This document shows, piece after piece, positions 33,925 to 42,498 of a stretch of 64,000 nucleotides of DNA (position 1 is the stretch's first letter; the number at the start of each line of letters is the position of its first letter). The stretch comes from a virus. The DNA is taken from positions 1 through 64,000 of the IMG/VR virus record IMGVR_UViG_3300021371_000010. One strand, written 5' to 3'. The notes under the pieces are model-generated. The model saw only the letters and a program-made list of their open reading frames with translations. It had not been told where the DNA came from and ran no database searches. The position numbers and the translations under genes were made by a program.

Positions 33925-34631
33925 TGAGTACAGTACACTATCTATTTCCTAGTTTTGTTTTTGAAAGAGATTTCTTAGGCAGACATCAACATGTCGAACC
34001 ATCTATGAACGAAGACTACTTCGAGCAGTTAAAAAATGAAATCGATTCTATGAGAAAGAAAGATCCAGTTGGTAGAAGAGTTTCAAATGCATATACAGGT
34101 TGGCAATCACATGATGGTTGCGATAATAATCCTGCTTTTATCAAATGTATAAGATCAATCAAACGTATGATGAGAGACGAAGTAATGTTGCACTTAGGTG
34201 TAAAGAGTGGGTTTCAAGTAGAGTTTCATAATTGTTGGGCAAACATAAACGATAATATGGCATGGAATAGACCACATTTACACAATGGTTGCTTTATGAG
34301 TGGTGTCTTATATATTAAAGCAGATGGTGATGAAGGAAACTTCAGTGCAATCGATACAGATGCAAGAGTTGTTGGTGCCCATCCTGTCATGCCAAAAATG
34401 AAAGAGTCAGTACAGTTTCAACCTAGAACTGGTACGATGTATTTATTTCCTAGTGGGTTGATGCATATGGTCGAACCTAATCTAACTGATAAAGATAGAT
34501 ACAGTATATCTTTTAACATGAATGTTGTTCAGAATAATTTAAAGATTGGCAGTGTCGACGAGAACGATTTTACTGAAGATAATCATAGTTTATCATGGGA
34601 ATTAGACGAGCAGGGCAAACTGATTATCTAA
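33924..34631 (+). CDS. 2OG-Fe(II) oxygenase-like protein (TIGR02466 type)
   Basis: In this 235-residue protein, CWANINDNMAWNRPHLHNGC, FMSGVLYIKAD, then GTMYLFPSGLMHMVEPN and DRYSISFNMNV match the family of phage proteins annotated as putative 2OG-Fe(II) oxygenase (TIGR02466). Ligands by pattern are H118-L-H120 (HxH rather than HxD), H181 and R192. The family is common in cyanophages and other marine T4-like phages; its substrate is not known to me. The gene overlaps the preceding stop (ATAATG). Its own stop codon is embedded in a late promoter-like box that drives the next gene. Confidence 0.75.
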   Translation: MSTVHYLFPSFVFERDFLGRHQHVEPSMNEDYFEQLKNEIDSMRKKDPVGRRVSNAYTGWQSHDGCDNNPAFIKCIRSIKRMMRDEVMLHLGVKSGFQVEFHNCWANINDNMAWNRPHLHNGCFMSGVLYIKADGDEGNFSAIDTDARVVGAHPVMPKMKESVQFQPRTGTMYLFPSGLMHMVEPNLTDKDRYSISFNMNVVQNNLKIGSVDENDFTEDNHSLSWELDEQGKLII

Positions 34632-34634
34632 ATA
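34627..34634 (+). promoter_or_regulatory. Late promoter-like TCTAAATA abutting a start codon
   Basis: One mismatch to TATAAATA, containing the TAA stop of the preceding gene. The ATG at 34641 follows after GTTACT, the same six bases as at 18400-18405. No ribosome binding site is present. Confidence 0.55.
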
Positions 34635-34640
34635 GTTACT

Positions 34641-34901
34641 ATGGAAATAGTAGTAGATGCACACATTGTCTGGAACTTAATACTCACTTGTATATTTTTA
34701 CCAATGGGGTTCTTGGTACGTTCAGTACTAGCAGAACAAAAAAGACTAGACATATTAGTTAACAAGACTAGAGAAGAGATTGCTAAAGAGTACGTTACAA
34801 GAGAGCAACTCGAAAAAGACTTACAGAAACTTATCGACACTATGGAAAGAATCGACGAGAAGTTAGATAAACTACAGACCAAAACATATTTCCAAGACTA
34901 G
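34641..34901 (+). CDS. Small membrane-anchored coiled-coil protein upstream of gp13
   Basis: In this 86-residue protein, residues about 8-28 (HIVWNLILTCIFLPMGFLV) form one hydrophobic segment, followed by a charged helix with heptads (LAEQKRLDILVNKTREEIAK, LEKDLQKLIDTMERIDEKLD). A small protein with the same layout and the sequence 'NKTREE.AKEYVT' sits just before gp13 in marine T4-like phages as I remember them. The function is unknown; it could be a membrane-associated assembly factor or a virion protein. The apparent leaderless start is noted under the promoter. Confidence 0.68.
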   Translation: MEIVVDAHIVWNLILTCIFLPMGFLVRSVLAEQKRLDILVNKTREEIAKEYVTREQLEKDLQKLIDTMERIDEKLDKLQTKTYFQD

Positions 34902-34913
34902 ACTCCCAAAACA

Positions 34914-34921
34914 TATAAATA
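34914..34921 (+). promoter_or_regulatory. Late promoter TATAAATA upstream of gp13
   Basis: Exact TATAAATA 25 nt before the gp13 ATG; the leader holds a CAGGAAA ribosome binding site. Confidence 0.78.
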
Positions 34922-34946
34922 GTAGTATTAGACAGGAAATACTACT

Positions 34947-35762
34947 ATGGCAAAACCAACCACTAGAGCAGAATTAAAAGAATACATCAAAAGAAAACTT
35001 GGTGCTCCTGTACTTGAAATCAACGTTGATGATGATCAGTTAGATGATAGAGTAGACGAAGCATTACAGTATTTCTATACGTACCATTATGATGGTACTA
35101 TGAAAGTGTATCTAAAGCATTTAATTACATCGACTAAAAAAGAGACTATGAAGACCAACGAAACGTTCACAGAGAACGCCGCTGGTACTCATGCGTATAC
35201 AGACGAACAAGTATTGCAACAACAAAACTATGTTGTCTTGCCAGATTTTGTAACTGCCGTAGTCAACATCTTTCCATTTCACGATAAAAATAATTTAAAC
35301 ATGTTCGATCTTAGATATCAATTAAGATTGAATGACCTCTATGATCTAACAGCAACAAATATTCTATATTACGAACAAGTTCAACAACACATCTCATTGA
35401 TGGATAGAATGTTAGTTGGTAGACAACCAATTAGATATAATCAACACATGAATAGATTATACTTAGATTTAGATGTTGACTCTATTTCAGATGATGAGTA
35501 CATACTAATTGAATGTTATAGAAAGATAGACCCGACAACATTTACAGATGTATACGATGATATGTGGTTAAAGAAATATGCTACAGCATTAGTCAAGTAT
35601 CAATGGGGTGAAAACTTAAGTAAGTTCCAAGGTATAGCATTACCAGGTGGGGTTACACTAGATGCTTCACAAATGAAACAGGAAGCACAGGAAGAAATTC
35701 AAAGATTAGAAGAAGAGTCAAGACTGAATCATGAAATGCCAGTTCTTGATATGATAGGTTAA
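34947..35762 (+). CDS. gp13: Neck protein gp13
   Basis: The 271-residue protein opens with TTRAELKEYIKRKLGAPVLE and INVDDDQLDDRVDEALQYFY, the diagnostic start of T4-like gp13, which with gp14 forms the neck that closes the filled head and receives the tail. T4 gp13 is 309 residues. Further typical segments are VVLPDFVTAVVNIFPFHDKN and IECYRKIDPTTFTDVYDDMW. It is followed after 2 nt by gp14, as in all T4-like genomes. Confidence 0.93.
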   Translation: MAKPTTRAELKEYIKRKLGAPVLEINVDDDQLDDRVDEALQYFYTYHYDGTMKVYLKHLITSTKKETMKTNETFTENAAGTHAYTDEQVLQQQNYVVLPDFVTAVVNIFPFHDKNNLNMFDLRYQLRLNDLYDLTATNILYYEQVQQHISLMDRMLVGRQPIRYNQHMNRLYLDLDVDSISDDEYILIECYRKIDPTTFTDVYDDMWLKKYATALVKYQWGENLSKFQGIALPGGVTLDASQMKQEAQEEIQRLEEESRLNHEMPVLDMIG

Positions 35763-35764
35763 TT

Positions 35765-36616
35765 ATGCCAACAAATGTATTTTTCAACCATGCAGTAAAT
35801 ACTGAGCAACATCTTTATGAAGATATTGTTGTTGAGTCTTTAAGAATGTATGGCCATGATTTGTATTATCTACCAAGAGAGATAATCGAAGAAGATTCTA
35901 TATTGAATGAAGATGTTCAATCTAGATTTGGCGATGCATACTCAGTTGAGATGTACATTGAAAACACAGATGGTTTCGAAGGCGAAGGCGATCTTATGTC
36001 AAAGTTTGGCGTACAGATAAGAGACCAAGCAACATTCATTATCTCTCTCAGATCATGGGAAAGATTTATCTCATTGGATACTAATCTTGCATCATCACTT
36101 AGACCAAACGAAGGCGATCTGATCTATTTCCCTTTGTCTGGCGGGTTATTTGAGATTAAGTTTGTAGAACATGAAGACCCGTTCTATCAAGTAGGAAAAC
36201 TATTTGTGTTCAAACTAAGATGTGAATTGTTCGAATACAGTGGTGAAGATTTCGATACAGATATTGCAGTGATCGACCAAGTAGAAGATGAACAAGCATA
36301 TACAATTAGTATGACTATGGGTGCTGGTTCAGGTAACTATGCAGTAAACGAAAATGTTAAACTCAATGGTTCTGTAGTTGGTGAAGTTGTCAGATGGGTA
36401 GACAATGGTAATAAGTTAACAATTAAAGATAATGCTCAAACTCTTGCAGTAGATGATACACTTGTTGGAGATTTATCTGAAGCATCGTATGTAATTAGTA
36501 GCATCGATGATACTATGACATTTGAAAATGATGGATCAGCACAGAACAAAGACTTTGAAGACAAAGACTCTTCATACTTAGACTTAAGTGAAGTGAATCC
36601 ATTTGGAGAACCATAA
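35765..36616 (+). CDS. gp14: Neck protein gp14
   Basis: The 283-residue product starts MPTNVFFNHAVNTEQHLYED, followed by SLRMYGHDLYYLPREIIEED and YIENTDGFEGEGDLMSKFG, all highly conserved in T4-like gp14. The protein forms the lower part of the head-tail connector with gp13. T4 gp14 is 256 residues; the extra length here comes from a C-terminal beta-repeat segment with VVGEVVRWVDNGNKLTIKD, also seen in marine relatives. The stop overlaps the ATG of gp15 (ATAATG). Confidence 0.93.
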   Translation: MPTNVFFNHAVNTEQHLYEDIVVESLRMYGHDLYYLPREIIEEDSILNEDVQSRFGDAYSVEMYIENTDGFEGEGDLMSKFGVQIRDQATFIISLRSWERFISLDTNLASSLRPNEGDLIYFPLSGGLFEIKFVEHEDPFYQVGKLFVFKLRCELFEYSGEDFDTDIAVIDQVEDEQAYTISMTMGAGSGNYAVNENVKLNGSVVGEVVRWVDNGNKLTIKDNAQTLAVDDTLVGDLSEASYVISSIDDTMTFENDGSAQNKDFEDKDSSYLDLSEVNPFGEP

Positions 36617-37665
36617 TGTTCGGAACATATTTTTACAATGAAACTATAAAAAGGTGTGTATCAGTATTTGGTACATGCTTTAATAATCTCACATATAAAA
36701 AAATTAAAGGAGATGGTACTGTTCTAGCAGAGAACAGAGTACCTATTTCATATGGTCCTGGTCATGCATATCTAAGAAGACTAAGAGAAGAACCAGACTT
36801 ATCAGATAAGAATAGAACAGCAATCAGTCTACCTAGAATGGCATTTCAATTGATGGGTTTTACATATGATCAGCAAAGACAACAAAACAAATTAATTAAG
36901 ACAAATAAAACGTCACTTGAAACAACAGGGACTAGTAGAAAGTTTCAATACGCACCTGCACCATATGATTTAGAATTTGAATTGTCAATTCTAGCATACA
37001 ATCAAAATGATGCTTTACAAATTATAGAACAAATTTTACCTTACTTTCAACCAGAATACACAGTTACTATGAAGATGATCGATGACTTAACAGAAGTCAG
37101 AGATGTGCCTATCGTTTTAACAGGTGTATCGATGAATGATGATTATGAAGGTGACTTCGAGACACGAAGAACTATTGAATATACTATGAACTTTACTATG
37201 AAGACATACTTCTTTGGACCTATCTATACAGGTAATATCATTAGAAACGTTATCGAAAGAGACTACATTAATGATAGTTCAGGTCAATTCACTACATCAC
37301 AAATTGATGAATCTGGTCTTGTTAAAGAAGTTAAACATTATGAACCTGCCTTTGGCGAGTTATGTAATCCAGTAGAAAACTCACAAACAATCACTTTCCC
37401 AACTGCTATAAATAGTAAGATAAGTGTTGATGATGAAGTGTTCTATACGGGATATGAGGGAACTAACCCCCTAGTCTCTAGCATTGCAAGTGATAGATTG
37501 TCTATTACTATTAATCAAAACGTAACTATAGATAATGCTAAGACACTTATGTTTGTTGGTTCAGTAGATCCATCAGACACGTTTGTTGTAGCAGAACAAG
37601 TATCCTTCTCAAACGAAGCAGGATTTACAACATACGCAGAAGATAAAGTTAGTGACGCCAGTTAA
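36616..37665 (+). CDS. gp15: Tail sheath stabiliser and completion protein gp15
   Basis: The 349-residue protein begins MFGTYFYNETIKRCVSVFGT with NLTYKKIKGDGTVLAENRVP, the conserved gp15 opening. The middle contains RKFQYAPAPYDLEFELSILA and DFETRRTIEYTMNFTMKTYF. gp15 forms the terminal ring on the finished tail that docks to the neck. T4 gp15 is 272 residues; the extra C-terminal region of about 80 residues is a beta-rich extension. A TATAAATA at 37407-37414 inside the gene is probably a chance coding match. Confidence 0.92.
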   Translation: MFGTYFYNETIKRCVSVFGTCFNNLTYKKIKGDGTVLAENRVPISYGPGHAYLRRLREEPDLSDKNRTAISLPRMAFQLMGFTYDQQRQQNKLIKTNKTSLETTGTSRKFQYAPAPYDLEFELSILAYNQNDALQIIEQILPYFQPEYTVTMKMIDDLTEVRDVPIVLTGVSMNDDYEGDFETRRTIEYTMNFTMKTYFFGPIYTGNIIRNVIERDYINDSSGQFTTSQIDESGLVKEVKHYEPAFGELCNPVENSQTITFPTAINSKISVDDEVFYTGYEGTNPLVSSIASDRLSITINQNVTIDNAKTLMFVGSVDPSDTFVVAEQVSFSNEAGFTTYAEDKVSDAS

Positions 37666-37680
37666 GGCATTGAAATAATT

Positions 37681-38094
37681 ATGGAAAATGTAGATCAAAA
37701 ACTGAACGATATCATGGGTATCGAATCAGAAATCAAAACAGAGACAGCAGAAGTAGTCAAGAAAGTACCTGTGAGAGCAGATAATATTGAAACAGACTAT
37801 AGATATGCTAGAGAAAATCTGTACTCTCTTGTCGAAAGAGGACAAGATGCTATTGATGGCATCTTAGAACTATCAAAAGAAACTGAACACCCTAGAGCAT
37901 ATGAAGTCGCAGGGCAATTAATTAAAACTGTTTCAGATACAGCAGAGAAACTTATTGATCTACAGAAGAAACTTAAGGATATAGAAGGTGAGTCTCAAGT
38001 AAAGACTCAACACAATCATCTATATGTTGGTTCAACATCTGAACTCCAAAAGTTTTTGAAGAAGTCTAAAAAAAATGAAACTGAAGAAACCTGA
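37681..38094 (+). CDS. gp16: Terminase small subunit gp16
   Basis: The 137-residue protein has the segments ETDYRYARENLYSLVERGQD and AIDGILELSKETEHPRAYEV, then AGQLIKTVSDTAEKLIDLQK. These are the conserved central coiled-coil core of T4-like gp16, which forms ring oligomers, binds DNA and regulates the gp17 motor. T4 gp16 is 164 residues. In T4 gp17 follows directly and overlaps; here a methyltransferase gene lies between, overlapping the gp16 end by 20 nt. Confidence 0.9.
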   Translation: MENVDQKLNDIMGIESEIKTETAEVVKKVPVRADNIETDYRYARENLYSLVERGQDAIDGILELSKETEHPRAYEVAGQLIKTVSDTAEKLIDLQKKLKDIEGESQVKTQHNHLYVGSTSELQKFLKKSKKNETEET

Positions 38095-38869
38095 TAAAGA
38101 AGATTTATATTTCTCAATACCACACTTTGAACTCTGGCACTCAGTGTTCGATGCTGAAAGAACTCATGCTTACGAAGAGTGGATAAAAAACAACGTCAAA
38201 GATAAGGTTGTTATCGATCTAGGATCGGGAAGTGGTATATTATGCTATCTTGCATGGAAATATGGTGCAAAGAAAGTGTATGGTATAGAACTAGGCAAAG
38301 AACGTGCCGAAATGTCTAGACGTATATTACCAGACGATATAGAAATAATTACTGGTGATATAGAAACTCATGAACTACCAGAATGTGATATCTATCTACA
38401 TGAAAACTTCTCATCTAACTTAGTAGCAGAGATTGGTGTGTTCATAACTGAGAGAGCAGTGAAAGAGGGATGGGCAGACAAAATATATCCTAACATGATG
38501 ACATTATATGATGTTGATATTATTGAAGAAGAAAGACTACAAACAAAAATCGATCCAAATACCTATGAAGGTGGAACACAAGAGTTTATAGAATTACTTG
38601 AACTAGAAGGTGTATTACCAGATAAATTTGGCACTAGATTAAATACTAATATTAAAATTAATTCTAAGGTATGGGAAGGTAAATTCATAGATTTATATAA
38701 TGACTACGGTCCTGCACTAACTAGACCAGACTTAAATTATCTGGGTTGGGAATCATCTTTTGATGGCAAACATATTATAACAAACTTTAGTGGAAAAGAA
38801 ACACACTGGAACATACACAAATGGCGTAAAAGATTAACATCTTTTTCACCAGATGGTGCTGAAGAATAA
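38075..38869 (+). CDS. Class I SAM-dependent methyltransferase, PRMT-like, inserted between gp16 and gp17
   Basis: The 264-residue protein has motif I VVIDLGSGSGILCYLAWKYG (residues 46-64) and an acidic residue E72 at the end of strand 2 (VYGIELGKERAE). A DIYLHENFSSNLVAE loop (from about residue 105) lies where protein arginine methyltransferases carry their first catalytic Glu; E110 is the candidate. The C-terminal half is beta-rich and ends SGKETHWNIHKWRKRL, similar to the PRMT barrel motif 'THW'. The substrate is probably a protein, but this is inference. The start overlaps gp16 and the stop overlaps the gp17 ATG (ATAATG), so it is translated within the terminase operon. Confidence 0.8.
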   Translation: MKLKKPDKEDLYFSIPHFELWHSVFDAERTHAYEEWIKNNVKDKVVIDLGSGSGILCYLAWKYGAKKVYGIELGKERAEMSRRILPDDIEIITGDIETHELPECDIYLHENFSSNLVAEIGVFITERAVKEGWADKIYPNMMTLYDVDIIEEERLQTKIDPNTYEGGTQEFIELLELEGVLPDKFGTRLNTNIKINSKVWEGKFIDLYNDYGPALTRPDLNYLGWESSFDGKHIITNFSGKETHWNIHKWRKRLTSFSPDGAEE

Positions 38870-40455
38870 TGAAACCTAAAAACGAAGGATACTTAGGGAA
38901 TCCACTGATTAAAAGATCTGGTGTAGAAATACAATACACCAAGGAAGAACTAGAAGAATACATGAAGTGTTCAGAAAATCCTTCTTACTTCATTGAGACA
39001 TATACACAGATCATTTCATTAGATGAGGGTATGGTACCCTTTAAACTTCGTGGTTATCAAGAGAATCTAATAGACTTTTACAATTCTAATCGTTTCAATG
39101 TAGTACTTGCATCACGTCAAAGTGGTAAATCAATAACATCTTGTGCATACTTATTATGGTTTATACTATTTAATCCAGAAGTTACAGTGGCAATTCTTGC
39201 TAACAAAGGTGCAATTGCAAGAGAGATGATTGCTCGTTTAGTTACTATGCTAGAATCAGTGCCGTTCTTCTTACAACCTGGTGTTAAGATTCTTAACAAA
39301 GGGTCAATTGAGTTTGGTAATGATAGTAAAGTTGTTGCCGCGGCAACATCATCAAGTTCGATTCGTGGTATGTCAATCAACTTACTATACCTCGATGAGT
39401 TCGCATTCGTAGACGATGCAGAGACATTCTATACTGCAACATATCCCGTTGTTACATCTGGTAAAGATTCTAAAGTAATCATTACTTCTACTGCAAATGG
39501 TGTGGGTAATATGTTTCATAAGATATACGAAAGTGCTATTCACGAACAGTCAGAGTATAAAGCATTTACTATTAATTGGTATGATGTGCCAGGTAGAGAT
39601 GAAGCATGGAAGAAAGAAACTATTGCAAATACTTCAGAAGCACAGTTCGAACAAGAGTATGGTAACAGTTTCTTAGGAACTGGTAATACACTTATTAATA
39701 GTAATACATTATTGGGCATGAGAGCAGAAGAGGCATTCTGGAATAAAGATAATGTAAATGTATACGAGAGACCTAAAGAAGGTCACACATACGTCTGTAC
39801 AGTAGACGTATCAAAAGGAAGAGGATTAGATTACTCAACGTTTAGTATATTTGATGTAACGACACAACCATTTCAACAAGTGTGTACGTATAGAGACAAT
39901 ACAGTAAGTCCCATGCTATACCCAGATTTACTAAATAAGTATTGTAAACCATATAATGATGCATTAGTTATTATAGAAAACAATGCAGAAGGTGGCATGG
40001 TAGCAACTCAGTTGCATTATGATATAGAATATCCTAATGTCTTTGTTCAAGGCATGACTAAAGCAGATGATATTGGTGTTACGATGAGTAGAAGAATCAA
40101 ACGTATTGGTTGTTCTACTATGAAGGAGTTGCTCGAAGAAAATAGATTAACGTTACGAGATCGAGCAACAATAACGGAATTGATGACCTTTGTAAGTAAA
40201 GGTACATCATTCGAAGCAGATAAAGGTTACCATGATGATATGGTAATGAATTTGGTACTGTTTAGTTGGTTTATTACGACAGATCATTTCACCCATTTAA
40301 CTGATAAGTTAGTAAAGAATCTGTTATATGCAGAGCAACAAAAACTTATAGAAGATGATTTATTACCACCAGGGGTGTTCGGAAATAGTTCAGAACAAGA
40401 ATCCTTTGTAGATAATAGTGGTGATAGATGGTTTTTAAGTGGTGATGAGAATTAA
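38869..40455 (+). CDS. gp17: Terminase large subunit gp17
   Basis: The 528-residue DNA-packaging motor has Walker A SRQSGKS at residues 82-88, Walker B LLYLDEFAF at about 172-180 with catalytic Glu, and the coupling motif ITSTANG at 205-211. The RNase H-like nuclease has its first metal ligand D313 in TVDVSKGRGLDYST and further acidic residues in VIIENNAEGG and GYHDDMVMNL. T4 gp17 is 610 residues. It is followed by a late promoter and the sheath gene. All elements for ATPase and headful nuclease activity look intact. Confidence 0.96.
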   Translation: MKPKNEGYLGNPLIKRSGVEIQYTKEELEEYMKCSENPSYFIETYTQIISLDEGMVPFKLRGYQENLIDFYNSNRFNVVLASRQSGKSITSCAYLLWFILFNPEVTVAILANKGAIAREMIARLVTMLESVPFFLQPGVKILNKGSIEFGNDSKVVAAATSSSSIRGMSINLLYLDEFAFVDDAETFYTATYPVVTSGKDSKVIITSTANGVGNMFHKIYESAIHEQSEYKAFTINWYDVPGRDEAWKKETIANTSEAQFEQEYGNSFLGTGNTLINSNTLLGMRAEEAFWNKDNVNVYERPKEGHTYVCTVDVSKGRGLDYSTFSIFDVTTQPFQQVCTYRDNTVSPMLYPDLLNKYCKPYNDALVIIENNAEGGMVATQLHYDIEYPNVFVQGMTKADDIGVTMSRRIKRIGCSTMKELLEENRLTLRDRATITELMTFVSKGTSFEADKGYHDDMVMNLVLFSWFITTDHFTHLTDKLVKNLLYAEQQKLIEDDLLPPGVFGNSSEQESFVDNSGDRWFLSGDEN

Positions 40456-40460
40456 AGGAT

Positions 40461-40468
40461 TATAAATA
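40461..40468 (+). promoter_or_regulatory. Late promoter TATAAATA upstream of gp18
   Basis: Exact TATAAATA, 36 nt before the gp18 ATG; the leader contains AGGAGA 6 nt before the ATG. Confidence 0.8.
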
Positions 40469-40504
40469 AACTAGTATCAACTTTTACATTAACAGGAGAA
40501 AAGT

Positions 40505-42487
40505 ATGGCATTTCAAGTATCACCAGGCGTTCAGATCAAAGAGATTGATCTATCGAATGTTGTTCCAGCAGTGTCCTCTACAGTAGGGGCGTTTGCAGGT
40601 GTATTCCAATGGGGTCCTGTTGACGAAGTAAAAACAGTTTCAAGCGGACAACAATTAGTTGATGAGTTCTACAAACCAGCAGACTCAGACTTAGGGACTG
40701 AAGACTTTTATTCAGCAGATTCTTTTTTAAGATATGGTTCTGCTCTTAAAGTAGTTAGAATAAGTAATTCTGCTATGAAAAGTGCAAACTCATCTGGTGC
40801 TTCATCGGCACTTCTTAAAAACGAAACGGATTACGAGTCTACCTACGAGAGTGGTGGACAAAACGGAACAGTGGGAAGATGGATATCAAAATATGCAGGA
40901 GTCTTAGGTAATTCACTTCAAGTTTCTGTATGTGCATCTAACAACGCATATTTCAACAGTGGTGCATCAGCAATCAATAACGCAGACGGTTATGATGTTG
41001 GCGCAACTACAGTCACGGTTGATGCAGGGGCAAATTTCGTCGTAGGCGATATCATTAAGTTTGCTCATGCTCAAAAATATAAAATAACAGACATCGCCTC
41101 TAACGCACTTACCATTCAAGCAATTGGTGAATCCGCTGGAACCGGGTTACTTACAGCAGTTGCAGATGACGAGTCAGTCGACAGATGGTGGGAACATTAC
41201 GCATTATTCGATAAAGCACCAGGAACTTCAGCACATGCTGAAAAACTAGGAGCATCAAACGACGAACTACACGTAGTTGTAGTAGACGAAGATGGTGCTT
41301 TCTCAGGAAGCAAAGGTACAGTATTAGAAACACACGGTTTCTTATCACTCGGTTCAGATGCTAAAGACGAACAAGGCGAATCAAATTATTACAGAGACGT
41401 AATCGCAAGACAATCTGGTTACGTATACTGGACAGGTCACTCAACATTATTGATGGGTACAGGTAATGAAGCACAGCATAGAACACTGTCAACAGCAGTA
41501 AGTACTGCATTCGTACAAGAAGCAGAACCAATCAATGATTCATTATCCGGGGGTGCAGATGCAACAGCACCAACAACAGTAGAAAAAATTAGTGCATGGG
41601 ATGCCTTCTTTGCAGATGCAGAGACACAAGACTTTTCATTCTTAGTCATAGGTTCTACTAGATCAAATAATGGTGACACAGTTTCAGATCATAACACATT
41701 AGTAAACAGTGCAGTTTCATTAGCAGAATTAAGAAAAGACTGCTTAGTAATCGCATCACCAAGAAAAACATCTATTGTAAATGTTTCATCCGAAGCAAGT
41801 CAGTTGGCGAATGTCGAAGCAGACTTCACTAACGTAACTTCAAGTTCATATCTAGTGATTGATTCAGGTTGGGTATATCAGTATGATAGATTCAACGACA
41901 AATATGTATGGGTCCCAGGTAACGGGCATACAGCAGGAATCATGGCAAGATCAGACTTACTACAAGATCCTTGGTATTCACCAGCAGGATTCAGTAGAGG
42001 TCAATATTTAGGAATCACTAAACTTGCTTTCAATCCAAAACAAGCATCGAGAGATGAACTATATAGAAAGAGAATTAATCCAATCGTTACTTTCCCAGGA
42101 CAAGGAACTGTTCTATTCGGAGACAAGACTGGATTAGCATCACCTTCAGCATTTGATAGAATCAATGTTAGAAGATTGTTCATCGTACTAGAGAAAGCAA
42201 TCTCAATTGCCGCTAAAGCACAACTCTTTGAATTCAATGACGCATTCACAAGGGCACAATTTAGATCAGCAGTTGAACCTTTCTTAAGAGATGTAAAAAA
42301 TAGACGTGGTTTAATAGATTTCTCAGTAGTTTGTGACGAATCAAACAACACTGATTCAGTCATTGACAGAAACGAGTTCGTATGTTCGATCTTCGTGAAA
42401 CCTGCTAAATCAATTAACTTTATTACTTTGAACTTTGTAGCATCAAGAAGTGGTGTAGAGTTTGAAGAAATCTACGGAGCAGTATAA
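40505..42487 (+). CDS. gp18: Tail sheath protein gp18
   Basis: The 660-residue product begins MAFQVSPGVQIKEIDLSNVV then SSTVGAFAGVFQWGPVDEVK, the invariant start of T4-like sheath proteins. The C-terminal core contains QYLGITKLAFNPKQASRDEL, RINPIVTFPGQGTVLFGDKT and INVRRLFIVLEKAI, followed by RRGLIDFSVVCDESNN. T4 gp18 is 659 residues, so length matches. The central region (about 90-330) is variable in the family and is exposed on the outside of the tail. It forms the contractile sheath around gp19. Confidence 0.96.
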   Translation: MAFQVSPGVQIKEIDLSNVVPAVSSTVGAFAGVFQWGPVDEVKTVSSGQQLVDEFYKPADSDLGTEDFYSADSFLRYGSALKVVRISNSAMKSANSSGASSALLKNETDYESTYESGGQNGTVGRWISKYAGVLGNSLQVSVCASNNAYFNSGASAINNADGYDVGATTVTVDAGANFVVGDIIKFAHAQKYKITDIASNALTIQAIGESAGTGLLTAVADDESVDRWWEHYALFDKAPGTSAHAEKLGASNDELHVVVVDEDGAFSGSKGTVLETHGFLSLGSDAKDEQGESNYYRDVIARQSGYVYWTGHSTLLMGTGNEAQHRTLSTAVSTAFVQEAEPINDSLSGGADATAPTTVEKISAWDAFFADAETQDFSFLVIGSTRSNNGDTVSDHNTLVNSAVSLAELRKDCLVIASPRKTSIVNVSSEASQLANVEADFTNVTSSSYLVIDSGWVYQYDRFNDKYVWVPGNGHTAGIMARSDLLQDPWYSPAGFSRGQYLGITKLAFNPKQASRDELYRKRINPIVTFPGQGTVLFGDKTGLASPSAFDRINVRRLFIVLEKAISIAAKAQLFEFNDAFTRAQFRSAVEPFLRDVKNRRGLIDFSVVCDESNNTDSVIDRNEFVCSIFVKPAKSINFITLNFVASRSGVEFEEIYGAV

Positions 42488-42498
42488 GGGAGTAAAAC

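Noticed and set aside
37407-37414. Exact TATAAATA within gp15
   Set aside because: It lies in the middle of the coding sequence with no gene starting within about 260 nt; probably a chance match coding for A-I-N-S, though a weak internal promoter for gp16 cannot be excluded.
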